64,000 nt of DNA, taken from the NCBI GenBank assembly GCA_033063855.1, contig CP093830.1, forward strand, positions 16,988,854-17,052,853, read 5' to 3'. A program made the translations under genes and the position numbers. This stretch comes from Smittia aterrima (taxonomy: Eukaryota; Arthropoda; Insecta; Diptera; Chironomidae). Of this stretch, positions 23,266-35,332 are shown one piece after another. Positions within the stretch are counted from its first letter, which is position 1. Each line of letters starts with the position of its first letter. The notes beneath the pieces were generated by a model. It made no database searches, was not told the DNA's origin, and saw nothing but the letters and a program-made list of their open reading frames with translations.

Positions 23266-23362
23266 TATATATAGCACATGAGCCTACTAAATATGGAGTG
23301 TTGGTGTATGTGGAGATCTTGCCAGTAGAATTAAACACCATCGGCTAGCAGTACTGTCAGTT
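23266..23362 (+). promoter_or_regulatory. Possible Mlc2 core promoter
   Basis: TATATATA at 23266-23273, then CTAAATATGG (23287-23296), a partial CArG/MEF2-like word, and TCAGTT (23357-23362), an initiator-like word 51 bases before the ATG. The TATA box and initiator are too far apart to act as one pair, so the true start is uncertain. Confidence 0.35.
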
Positions 23363-23412
23363 GCTCTGGGGCCTTTGTGAAAACAAGTCGAATAACAAAG
23401 AAATAAGACAAA

Positions 23413-25290
23413 ATGGTAAGAGAAGGAAAAACTTTGAACAACTTTGAGCTGTCGAAGCCTGAAAGGATTTTTTTGTGTGAAAAATAATTTCAATGAAGTG
23501 GAAAAGAAGGAAACAAACTAACTTAGATGAAATGAGTGATCAGTGAAAGAAATTGTTGTGGAAGATGAAAAGTTGAATGGAATTGAGGAAATGTGAGAAG
23601 CGATCAACGACACTTGGAGTTGGAAAGTTTCCACGAGAGATGAAAGAATTTTGAGACGGAAATCCCTTGAATTTTTGTAACGTTTTAATCTTCCTCAATG
23701 CGAGATGAAGAAACACATCAAACGATGAGGAAATGAAGATTTATTTCATTGAGGGAAGAGATAGACATTTCTTCACTAGACCGTTTCTCCATCGAGCGTG
23801 AATCTTGGAGAAATGTCAAGAGAAATTAATCTTTCATGAATGAATATTCAGATAATTTTAGAATTGATCGATGATCTATCGAATCGAAAGTTGTAGAACG
23901 TCTTGAGGCGACGCTAGTTTGCAAAAATAGAACTGGGAGACAAATAGTTTCAATTTCACTGAAATAGCTTCACGATCCTCTTTTTTCTCTGATGATAAGT
24001 TACATAAACTACAATTCAAAGTTTTCTCGAAGAAATGAGATTGAGTCTCAATCGATTGAAAGTTTTTCTTTAAGCATCCTCAGACTATTCCATTGAAATG
24101 GCATTCAAACTTTTCTCGACGAGGTGGAAATGTCTAAAATTAGCTCGAAGCTTTCATCCCACATTCAATTCACATCTTGAAACAGTGAACAACACGAAAT
24201 ATTATTGTTACATAAAAAATGAAAATGAGGAAAAATCACAGAAACATTCCGCGGAAAATTAAAGAAAAGAAAATTTGTTCGGGCTGCGAAAAATCGCGTC
24301 GATTGGCCGAACCAACACGCGCAACGAGCTATTTTTGGAGTCGCAGATGAAAACGAAGCAGAAAATTTGAGGAAAAATATTTTTTCTAATTCGATTGCGT
24401 AAACTTTTTCTTGGGTTTTGAAAAATTTGTGTGAAGGAGGGCGCGTGTTTACCTCAGTCGACGTAAAACAAATTATTATGACATGACATTTATGACTTTT
24501 GTGGATTATGAAATATTTTCTCTAATTAATTTCTCAACTCTTATTTTCCTCATCTTAGGCTGATAAGGAGAAGAAGGTCAGAAAGAAGAAGGCAAAGGAA
24601 GAAGGATCCGCCGCCGAATCAGCAGCTGAAACCGCAGCCGAAACTCCAGCATCTGCCGCCACTCCAGCAGACTCTAACAGAGGCTCAACCCGTGGATCAG
24701 GCTCCAGACGTGCAAAGAAGGCACCATCCAGTGTTTTCGTCTTGTTCTCACAGAAGCAAATTGCCGAATTCAAAGGTAATTTGAGAGAATCTTTTTTACA
24801 AACTCTTTCCTCATTAAACACTTCCCTGATTTCTTTTTACTAAAAAATTCTTCATCTTCTTCACATTAAAACAGAGGCCTTCGCTCTTATGGATAACGAC
24901 AAAGACGGCATCATCGGAAAAAGTGATCTCCGATCGACTTTCGATGCTTTGGGCAAACTCTGCTCAGACAAGGAACTTGATGAGATGTTGAGTGAAGCAC
25001 AAGGCCCATTGAACTTCACACAGTTACTCACCCTTTTCGCCGGACGTATGTCAGGTGGTGGTGCCACTGATGACGATGAAGTCGTCATTGCTGGATTCAA
25101 ATCATTCGACAACGGTAACGGTAAAATCGACAGCGAGAAATTGCGCACCTCACTCGTCACTTGGGGAGACAAATTCACAGAGGATGAGGTTGATGATGCT
25201 TTTGACCAAATGGTCATTGACGATAAGGGCTTCATTGATACCGCAGCATTGATCACTATGTTAACTGGTAGTGAAGAAGAAGAAGAATAA
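23413..25290 (+). CDS. Mlc2: Myosin regulatory light chain 2 (muscle)
   Basis: Regulatory light chain on the neck of muscle myosin. Coding exons 23413-23415 (only the ATG), 24559-24775 and 24875-25290 give 211 residues; fly Mlc2 is 222. After a Lys-rich start, an Ala/Glu/Pro-rich extension (about residues 15-55) precedes the phosphorylation region APSSVFVLFSQKQIAEFK, whose Ser pair is the myosin light chain kinase target. EF-hand 1 (DNDKDGIIGKSD) is intact; later EF hands are degenerate as in the family. The end is acidic (SEEEEE). The assignment of the ATG-only exon rests on the exact join ATG/GTAAGAG...CTTAG/GCTGATAAG and on homology, where the second codon is also Ala. Intron 1 is 1143 bases. 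Confidence 0.92.
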
Positions 25291-26636
25291 ATCATTTATT
25301 TATAAACATCTTTTCTTTATCAAAACACCCGTTAACGATGCGCGAGTCCATCGACGCGCCCAAACAAGGCCAACAAGAATTTCATTTTATTCAATTTGTC
25401 AAACAACACTTTTAGAAGTGAAGCGCGATGAACTTTTTCGTTTTTTTAATTTTCTATTTTATTTATTTTGCGCAATAATTTGCAAAGAAACCAGAAGATC
25501 AAACTTTGAGAGAAGAAATATGAGAATTGATAATTTCTAACTTTTTTTTTGTGGGGAGAAAGATCAAATCAAATCTGAAGAAAATAAGCAGAAAAATGTT
25601 TAGAATTTCTTTAACTTTTACTTATTTATTATTATTTTTTCTTAAACTCTGTTGAAAAACAAAAAATAATTAACAAAAGCAAAGCAATTTTTTCGTTGTT
25701 GTTTTAACCGCGACAAAATAATCATTTGAGAGAAGAACACGCACACACACTGAACATCCAAGAAATGATCGAGAGAGCACAAAAAAAGTGATTAAAGCAC
25801 GCAATAAAAAAATTGTTAGATACTTGATATATTTAATAAGAAGAGAGATTAAGGGCGCTGCATTAAGATCCGCGAGGCAGCGAGACATTTGGCAGTTCAC
25901 AAGATCATACGAGAGAGCAACGCGAACACTTTATCAAAATTTCTTTTTGATTCTTTAACCAAAACAATCTTAATCTCTTTTAACTTTTTTTTTGCACACA
26001 CAATTAAAACCCGAGAAAGAAAGGAGGAAAATAATCGAATTAAGATTTTTAAACTTAAAGATGATGAAAAAATTTAAATGAAGAAAAATAAAACCAAAGA
26101 AAAGCCAAGAATAATTTTGCATATAACAAAAAAAAAACAAGAAAAATGAGAGATAAATCCCAACTTCGAGCGGTCTCGCTCTTGATTTAATATTTCTTTT
26201 AATTGTAAGACATTATGGAGCTAAATAAGATTTTATTACAACAATCATATAAATACCAAACCAAAATGATTTGTCTATTCTTGTTCTCTTCCTGCTCAGT
26301 CTCACTCTTAAACGTTCAAGAATTTTAAAATCTTCTCTCAACGGAAGCGAATTAAATCGTCAACGCAATGTCTCATCACGATCGCAGATTTCCATCTCAA
26401 CACCGCGTCGCGCTCAAAAGTTATTCTCCCTTTTGCTTTCTTTTGGACTTCGCAGCTCTTTTTCTTTCAGCCAATGTTGGATTTCTCTTTCAGTTTCACT
26501 TTGAGCTTCGTGTTGCGTGGAGGTTTAAACTTTAGAAAAGAAAAAAACAAACTCGTCGAGTTGAAAAGATTCGTGGCGACTTTTGGAAATTACAAACTTA
26601 AAGATTCTTATCGAAAATGGTTTAACAATTGAAAAG
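25291..26636. other. Mlc2 3' UTR and intergenic
   Basis: Very A/T-rich. A good poly(A) signal AATAAA is at 26087-26092 with others upstream near 25803, so the Mlc2 3' UTR may reach 0.8 kb. CA-repeat stretches occur at 25739-25750 and about 25996. No further gene seen. Confidence 0.5.
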
Positions 26637-29600
26637 ATGGACAAGAAATTGTTGACCCTTCTGCCGTTTGTGCTGTTGATTCTCGTCGATGGTAATTTCC
26701 TTGATCTACAAACTTCGGCTTCGCTTGATTTACTCATGGCTCATTGTTTTCAGTTCCAGTTTCCTGCATTGAACTTGTGGCGTACTTCTCACAAAGTGGA
26801 TTACACGGAGAAGTTCATTTCATGAGATCATCAAACAATTCGAATCTTGTGAGAGTTCGATCAATTCTAGAAACGACGATTCAATATCCAGAACAAAGTT
26901 GGACTTGGGGAGTTCATCAAAATCCAGTTGATTACTCAATCATTGATCCAGTTCAACGATGTAGTCTTGAGAATGTTGGCGAACGACTTATCGACTTCGA
27001 TGACCTTTTGGGATATTTGCTCTTACCTGGTAATGAGTCATCGACGTGGGATGACGTTATGTTGAATTTAACTGGTGAGCTAACTCTCAACTCCACAAAT
27101 AAATCAAAATTCATTTAATTCACTTTGTTAGGCGATCACGGACTTTGGGGACGATCACTTGTACTTTTCAGTGCCGATACAAACTTTCGAATCTGTTCCA
27201 CGATAACAACGAAGACGTCGTTCTTAGAGCATACGGCTGAGGCGAAATTCCGCGCGGGTGTTGCTGGTTCAATGTATTTCAGGTGGCTCAAGTCAGAAAA
27301 TTCGATGAATGCGGATCTCTTGATACACTCAAATCTATATCACATTCAAGACCAGAACCGGTAAGAACTTTTTGTTTAAAAAAGTTTCAAGACTTTCAAT
27401 GAATTTTTTCTTTTTTTTTTTAGTCATTTCGATGGAAGTCTAAGTTCTTCGCACTCTTGGAAGATTTACACAACTGACATTTTCGATCAGACGACGGATC
27501 GAATTGAAGAGAATTGTAACGTTCTTCAAGTCATTTACGATCCACAGAATTATGGTCAAGGAAACTCGATTGGCGACATTGATTTGAGAGTTGGGAAGTT
27601 GAACATAAGCGAAGACATTCAGAAGTTGAGCATTCGTCAAGTCTTTCGTGACAATCAATTGCATCTTCTGCCAGCGGATTTTAATGTTCCATCGAGAAAA
27701 CTTTACGTCGTCATCACTGATCATAAAAATGATTTCTTAGCTTGCGCAAAGATCCGTCAACTCGAATCGAAAGTTGTTAAAACTGTTATCAGCTCGAAGG
27801 GAATCAAAGGAGAGCTCACAATGTTCCAACGATCAAGATTCGAACCGACTTGGTTGAATTTTACTTTCACGTCCACTGATGGATCGTTGAAAAACAACTT
27901 TGAGTTTGCTAAGAACATTGCGAGTTATAAAATTCACGATTTACCTCCATCGCCTTTGTACGCCAACGCCGATAAATATTGCTCAACTGCTGGAGGAGTT
28001 TTTAATCCAAGAAATATGGAAAATCATAATCTCCCTCCGCCAGGCTTTGGAACTCAAGAACAATATTTTGTTGGTGACTTGTCCGGAAAGTTGACAGGAA
28101 GGAACAAGATGGAGAAGCATAATTACATTATTTCTGATGGCACAAATGAACTCAATGGAATCTACTGGGATCTCTTCCTTCCACTTTACGGAAAGCATTC
28201 GATTGTCAATCGAGGATTCGTCTTGAATCAACATAACAGAACTAATCCAGAAAATGTTACAGAGAACTCGATCGGATGTGGAACTTTCTCGCTTTACGAA
28301 GAGAACCAACAACGTCAGCTCCCAATCCACACAGCTCAAGTACTTTTCCGTTATCCAATCGTCGGTAAAATTCTATTCCGACAACCAAAGGATCAGCCAT
28401 GGCACGACACAACTGTCTTGATTGAATATCTTATTCATGCTGATGGTTCAAGTGTCAACAACTCAGACGCTCATCGTTGGTCGATTCACACTCATCCACC
28501 AGGAAATGATTTCTATTCATGGCAGAATCGGTGCGTGTCAACTGGAGAGATTTTTAATCCTTACAAAGTTTCATTTGACATGAAAAATCCCGGAAAGACT
28601 TGTTCGTTTGAAAACAACGAACTTTGCCGACTAGGAGACTTGTCGCGACATGAAACGATTGCCATCGCAGGAAGAAAAGCTGAAGCGATTAGTTACAGTC
28701 GAAAGATCTTCACTGACTCGAACTTACCGTTGAGTGGATTCAGTAGCATCATGGGCAAGTCGATTGTTATTTTCGGAGAGCATGGACCATTAGCTCGAGG
28801 TGAAAGACTCGCTTGTTCAACAATCGGAGGATTTCATCGAAGAAAAATCGTTGCTAAGGATTGGTTTGCTAATGGCGGTGACTTGAGTGTGAAGGGAAAA
28901 GTTGAAATGCTTCAACAATCTGAATACGAATTAACAAACGTCGACGTTGATTTAAAAGGATTAAAAGACAATTCTGGTTATCACGTTCACGTAACTCCAG
29001 TTGAAGGAGATTTAGAATTTCCCTGTGAAAGCTCAACACTCTATGGACATTGGAATCCGAGAAACATTGATCCAAAGACTTCTCCTCAGCCAGCGATGGG
29101 AAGTACAGATCAATACGAAATGGGAGACTTGAGTGGAAAGTTTGGAGCTCTCGATGGCGAGATCGAATATTCTGTAGCTTACAACGACAGTCGTTTGCCG
29201 CTTTTCGGTTACGAAAGTTTACTCGGAAGATCAATTGTTATTCACAAACGAGAAAAAGCTTTGCGATGGGCTTGCAGCACTTTGGAGAGAGGATACAGCC
29301 CAAGTGAAGCTCGAGAGATTCGCGCGATTGCTTCTTTTCATAATCCAAATGGATTTGCTTATGGATACATGAGAATGACTCAATTGATTGGAAGTGATGG
29401 CAGTCAAAGTGACACAATCGTCGAAATCAAACTTCGTCATCCTGGAGATCAAGACAAAAACGTTACGAGGAATCATCATTGGAAGATTTACGTGAATCCA
29501 ATCGGAGTCGACGCAACAGTTAAAAGTGTAACGAGATGTGTTGCTGGAGGTTACACTTGGAATCCTTTTTATACTCAACTAGCGGATCCACTTAATGATG

Positions 29601-30367
29601 ATCTCTACCGACAAGAATGTGGACCAGACAATCCTCTGAGATGCTACGTCGGAGATGTTTCTTATCGAGTTGGAACAATTGACATTGGAGTTGATCGAAG
29701 TGTCAAATCAGATCCAAACTTTCCACTTGAGGGAGATGTGAGTGCTTTAGGTCGATCGATTGTTATCATGGGACCAAACTTCTCTGGAGATCGATATGCT
29801 TGCGCGAATATCGAAGCTGATCACGACATCGTGAAATATGTGAACATCGAACGGCCACCGAGATTTGTTTTGTAAGTAGAAAAGAATGTTTACTTGAATT
29901 GTTTTTAAAATGATTTCCGATTAGATCGCAGTTCATTGATGACGTCAGAAAAGTAATGGGAATTCCTGAATGGTTCCTTCACATCGACTCGCGAACAACT
30001 CAAATTCTCCACGGCGGATCATGCGTCGCTTTCAAACTTCACTTCAAAGGTCCAAAAGCTCATCAACTCGAGCAAGACTTCTCAAGACTGATCGCAACAG
30101 GGCGACTTGATGAGCCAACTCTTTACATTCCTGGTTATGTCAACCAAAAGAGAAAAAAGAAACTCGGCTACAGAACTTGTAGCGTTCGTGATCCAAATGA
30201 CAAGAACAGTAAGCTCCACAATTAAACTTTTTTTTCATTTAATTAAATTTTAATCATTTTCAGAAAAGAAAAACTTCAGAATCTCAAGTTTCAGCGGCTC
30301 GAGTCGACCAAATCTAAAATATTTCTTTGTAATGGCTGTTATCTTTGTAAAAATATTTATTCACTGA
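26637..30367 (+). CDS. Rsod: Multi-domain superoxide dismutase-related secreted/anchored protein
   Basis: Six exons (26637-26691, 26754-27074, 27132-27360, 27424-29871, 29925-30208, 30264-30367) give 1146 residues. A signal peptide (LLTLLPFVLLILVDG) is followed by at least five Cu/Zn-SOD-like repeats. Each repeat shows WNPRN or FNPRN-like, GDLSGK-like and GRSIVI-like words, e.g. FNPRNMENHNLPPPGFGT, HWNPRNIDPKT, YVGDVSYRVG and LGRSIVIMGP. The SOD metal ligands are only partly kept: HVHVTPVEGD in one repeat resembles the HVH motif, while others have lost the His. Dismutase activity is therefore doubtful in most repeats. A C-terminal hydrophobic tail (YFFVMAVIFVKIFIH) suggests a GPI signal or membrane anchor. 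The layout fits the insect Rsod family. The gene ends 25 bases from a convergent gene. Confidence 0.75.
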
Positions 30368-30391
30368 GGACAATAAAGAAATCATTTAACT

Positions 30392-32233
30392 TTAAGTTTT
30401 CTTTTCATCTGGTCGAGGTCTTCCATAGCTGAATGTTTTACTTGCTGCGTTGAAGCTTCTCGCGCAAATCTCTGAATCAGATTTCACGCAGCGGAGCTTT
30501 TTGTTGTCCCAAAGATATCCGTTCGGACAATCCATAAGTTGAGGTTTCTTTTTAATGCAAGTGTAGTACTGCTTGCAGTTGATAAGATTCGGGAAGAAAT
30601 CCTGGCCAGTGCTGCAGTCTGGGAGAAGTGGAGTTTGAGGAATTATGATTCGCGAGGTCCGACAACTAACATTTTGTGAGAAATCACATTGAAGAGTGTC
30701 TGGGTTGAACTCAATTCCATTCGCGCAGGAATGTTGAATTAAATTTCCGTGAGCGCAGATGAAATACCTTTGACAATCGTGGGGATGACTTCGGAATTGA
30801 ACTCCGGTTGAAGGACAAGCTGGGAAAAAATCTTCTGGCGCCTGAGTGTCAAGTGGAGGAAGACCTCGTGATCCACATCGAACCATGTGTGAGTCTAAGC
30901 AAGATTCTAATTGCGAGTCGAACAGCTGACCGTTTTCGCACGTTCTATCAATTCGCTTGTTCCCTTGACATTCAATAAATGTCCGACAATTGTTTGGATT
31001 TCCCATTCGTCGTCCATTACGTTGACCTTGACAAATTGCATGTTGTTGAATTTCATCGCTTAAGTCTCCTCGACTTCCGCAGTTAACTGCACTTGCTGGT
31101 CGACAACGGTTCACTGTTACGTCGTAAGCTTCATTTGATGAACAGAATAATTCGAGTCGTTGACCATCTCGACATTCGTAATATGAACGGCAATTGTCGG
31201 AGTTCGAAATTCTCGTTCCACTTGGCATTCCAATGCAAACCTTAAAAAGAGCTTTAAAAGCTTTAAAAGCTCTTTTGCAATAAATTATTTAATCTTACGT
31301 TCATCGAGATTCGACTTGAATCAAATTGTGGCATTTGAATATTTCTTCTTGGACGATTTCCGCAATTGACAGAATTCTCTGTGATGCATGATCCAACTGT
31401 CGGTTCAAAGAGCTGACCAGATCCGCATTGAAAAGTAATCGCTTGTTGATTTTGGCAATCGACAAAGCTGCGACAATCACGAGCGTCAGCAATCCGAGCG
31501 CCATTTCGTTGTCCTACGCAAACCTAAATTTCTTTTCTTAGAAAGAGTCTTCAATGAAAATCACTCGAAAGAAAAAAAGTCTCACGTTTCTAATCGACAC
31601 GTCACGATCTGGCGATAAATTCGGTCTCCCTCTACAATCAACGACGAAATCGCTTAAGCAAACGTTGTGATGAGCATCAAACAATTCACTAATCGCACAA
31701 TCGCGATCCAATCGTAAATTGCTCTGACATTCAATGAACGCACGGCAATTGCTCGGGTTCGCCAGTAGAGTTCCGTCTCTCACATTTCGGCAAATCTTAA
31801 AAGTTGAACGAATTGTTTAACATTTCCGGCCGACGATTTCGTTATTTTCCACTCACGCTATGATGTGCTTCATATGTGGGAATGTCAATTGAGTTTGGAG
31901 GGATAATTTGGAAATTAGGCTGACGCCTTTGACCGCACTCGACGGTCGTTGATGGATTGCAATAGTAAAGATTGATATCAAAGAGAGTTCCTCCTTGACA
32001 CCGTTGAAGAATCGGAGAACTTCCACGACATTGAACGAACCGATCACAATTATCTGGATCAGGAAAAACTGTTCCGTCCATTCGTCCAATGCACATTCCT
32101 TCATGAAGTCTTCCCATTGGTGGCATTTGTGCTGCAATTATCATCGCACTACTTAACATGAATGTCAGAACTGCAATCGAGAGTTTAAATTAATCCAAAT
32201 CCAAGAAAATCCATCCGTTCAACCTTTAGACAT
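30392..32233 (-). CDS. Peritrophin-like protein with seven chitin-binding domains
   Basis: Secreted chitin-binding protein, probably of cuticle or gut peritrophic matrix. Exons 32233-32224, 32170-31857, 31795-31586, 31523-31299 and 31240-30392 give 535 residues. A signal peptide (MSKVLTFMLSSAMIIAAQ) is split by intron 1, whose donor GTTGAA is weak. Seven CBM14 domains follow, each with six Cys and the core NC(R/D)xFxxC: one per exon in exons 2-4, four in exon 5. Repeat starts include CIGRMDGTVFPDPDNC, CRNVRDGTLLANPSNC, CVGQRNGARIADARDC, CIGMPSGTRISNSDNC, CQGQRNGRRMGNPNNC, CPSTGVQFRSHPHDC and CSTGQDFFPNLINC. No chitin deacetylase or other catalytic domain is present. The one-domain-per-exon layout points to growth by exon duplication. 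Confidence 0.88.
31245..31276 (-). repeat. Inverted repeat inside a 58-bp intron
   Basis: AAAAGAGCTTT (31245-31255) and AAAGCTCTTTT (31266-31276) are perfect 11-base inverted arms around a 10-base spacer. They fill most of the fourth intron (31241-31298) of the chitin-binding gene, with one arm at the acceptor side. Confidence 0.7.
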
Positions 32234-35200
32234 TCCAAAGCTTTTTAATTTAAGCTTCTCGTCTTTTAAATTTGTCACTTCACTTCATAAATAAAACTAA
32301 AGTGATAAAAAGTTTCGCAATGGAATTTATAGGAAACTCTTATCTCGTCTATAATTAACTTATTGTAAAACATATTTTCGGATATCAGAGAGACAATTAA
32401 TTTTGTTAATTGAGATTCAGTGTCCAGAATGAGTAGTTGGGAGTTGGCAAACTTATCTGAAAAATCTTATCTCTTGTAAAAGATATTTTTTGGGAGCATC
32501 AAAACATGTTTGAGTTGACTTTGTAGGAATCTTTTAAGGTTCGAGTCTTAATCTTTCTTTTCTGGGTCGTCAACAAAAAAACTTTTGCCCTGGCTCGCCA
32601 TTTTATTTACGCAGTTCGTTCTTCGATGACATTCTCTGTCATTATTGCGGTTCTCTAATTTTAGATTTGTCATATGAGTTGAAGAGTTAATCTAATCGCA
32701 TCAGACAGACAAACGGATGATGTCTAAAAGCTCATTCTCTTTGTCATTTGTCACAATTGAAGATAATTTGAGTCGCTTCCTATTCAACGATGAACTTTTT
32801 GCCGTGGAATCAAATAAATTTCCTTAAAGACGAAAGTCTTGAATAAAATTATTTCTATCTCGTTAGAATCGAGTGAGTGAGATGATAAATAATCAAGTCT
32901 ACTAGAAGTTACTCAACAGATATTGTATTAAGTTTATTTCATAATCTCTGTCTCTCATAAATTGAGAAACAAAGAGTGCAAGCTGTGATAACAGATTATG
33001 CAAATAACAAACAAAGTCAAGTTGACAGTCTCCTTCTGCGTTCCTTACCAAATGTTTTCGCTTCAATTCATATCAGACGTCTGCTGTTTTATACGTGATT
33101 AAGCAGCACAACATTCCGCTGCGAATGTCGACGAGGATTTCTTCTTCATCGAAAAAGGCGACAGCAAAGTATTTAACTTGAGATGACTTCTTAAAACAAA
33201 CAACTTGATAACTTTAAATAGATTCATTTCCATAAAGTTGCTGCAGAAAACGAGACACAAAAACAAAAAAATTACTGAAAAAGATTTAATTCATCGGCAA
33301 ACTTTATTTTTGTTTTCATTCAATTCAGTCCGTGAAGTGTAATTTACACGTGCGAACCTGAAACCATTGGATCAACAATTTTTCGATGTTGTTTCGAGTA
33401 TCGTGCTCAAGTTTTTGTTTGTTGTGACGATCTTCTCTTACTTTTTGCATTATCAATTGTGTTTTGTGTTGACGTGACCGAGGGGTGAACAATTAAATAA
33501 GTCAAGCGCCATGAATGATTACAGAAAGATCTTGGTCAGTGGCAATCAATAAACTTTGTATGGAAAATTTATTCACATCAACTCGATCGTTTTCCTAATT
33601 GATTAGCAACTCTTTATTTGAAGTTTTCGAGCTGGGCATTGAGTGAGCTTCGTGAACTCGTTAATCAAACTTTGTTGCCGAAAGTAATTCATGAACGTTT
33701 GCACACGTCTTGACAAGTTTGCTCTGAAAAGAAATTTGCAGTTAATGACTTTTCAGAATGTTTTTTTTTGTGGAATTCCGGATTTTAATTTTAACTGTAC
33801 AAGTCGGAACATGTACATAGTCGACCTTTCTCTCCTTCTACTCTTCGCTTTCTCTTAGATCTAAATTCTTTTCCTTTGACCTTCTTAGAAAATATTTAAG
33901 AGAACAACAAATATTGGCCGAAAGCAAATAGGAAGACACTTTTGCACTTCCTCCGGCCTTCTCTGACGCCTCTCTAAATTTCAATGCTCAATAAGCATTC
34001 TTCAAAAGCGGTTCCGAAAGAGAAAAAAAAATGTTCTCGGAAACTCTTCACGCGACTTTGTGCAAGAGATTTGACACATTGCCCGAGACAATGAAATTCT
34101 CGAATTTCTTGGCAGAAATTGCGTTTCAGGAAAAAGAAAACTTCTTCACCTGCGATAGGAAAAATTTGTTTTCGCTTAAATGTAAAAAGAGTAACTCACC
34201 CTTGAGAAAAAAGAGAAAATGAGAACATTTGTTGATCTACTAGCGCAATAAAAAAAAGTTCAATAGTAACAGTGAAATGCGACACAAATCAACAAACAAA
34301 ATGTTCAACAGAAAAAAATGTGACGAGAGAGAGACCACAGAATTGATAAGAACTTAATGATGAATTTTCCATTTTATTCTCGAAATATTTATTTTTTGGC
34401 GCCTTTGAAAATCATGAATGGATAACGTGAATGTACGGTTTACATCGAACACGCGCTAAACGAAACTTTGATGTGCATTGAAACGACTCGAGCGAAAGAG
34501 AGAGCGAAAAATGAGAATAAAAAATATTTTTGTGAGAATATTTGTGAAGTTTACAACTCGAGGAAAAAAATATTTCGGAGCCGCTTCAGATCGCTCGAAG
34601 TTATTCAAAGAATAACAAGTGACTCGAACGAAAGTGAAAAAGAGCCAAAATATCAAAATAAATCATTGTCAGTGTAATTATCTGATTATGGACATAAGTT
34701 CGGAGTTTTCCGGAAAAGTGTTTTGAGGTGTCTGACATCATCGATAAAGAAAATATCGAGCGAATGCGACGATCGTAGGAAACATGTGTTTTAGACTCAT
34801 TCAAATATCTTATCAATTTGTGTCGAACATAACGTGAGAAACTTACTTTTCGAGCAATAAAAATATTTTAAGCTGTTAGCTTAAACAATTTGAGCGTCAA
34901 CGAAAGAATTCCACAAGGAAAGTGATCAACAGACGACGAAATAGCTCAGAAAATACTTTTTTTTTTGTTTGCACATGATTGAACTAAGGAAGAATAAATT
35001 AATCTCGCTCATAAGATAAACGAAGAGTCCGTGCGCGACTCTCGAGACACAACCAATTGTTCTTTATCGCTCAATCGCGCTGCCTCGTGAAAACAAAATT
35101 CGTGATTTAGTGAAATAAAAATAGAAATTTTTAGTGGATTCTGCGACGCTTCGTGAAAGAAATTTCTCAGTGATACCGGGCGGGGGAGAAAGAGAAGCCA

Positions 35201-35332
35201 AAACGTCAACGTTTGTCGAAGTTAATTTTGTTCTGTGATATTTCTTCTCACTCTCTGGTGATCATCAGAGTGAAAGAAGAAAGCTTCACAGCAGTCACGA
35301 GAATCTAACGAAAAAGGAAAAACGAATAAATC
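32234..35332. other. 3.1-kb intergenic region
   Basis: Divergent region between the chitin-binding gene and the SLC17 gene. Only short A/T-rich open frames, none with a recognisable domain. The last 60-100 bases are probably SLC17 5' UTR. No RNA gene recognised. Confidence 0.5.

Noticed and set aside
24861..25295. 144-codon minus-strand open frame
   Set aside because: It is the antisense shadow of the Mlc2 last exon; Ser-rich composition mirrors the acidic plus-strand coding sequence.
34031..34222. Short Lys-rich frame in the 32-35 kb gap
   Set aside because: Ends quickly and has no splice continuation or known domain.
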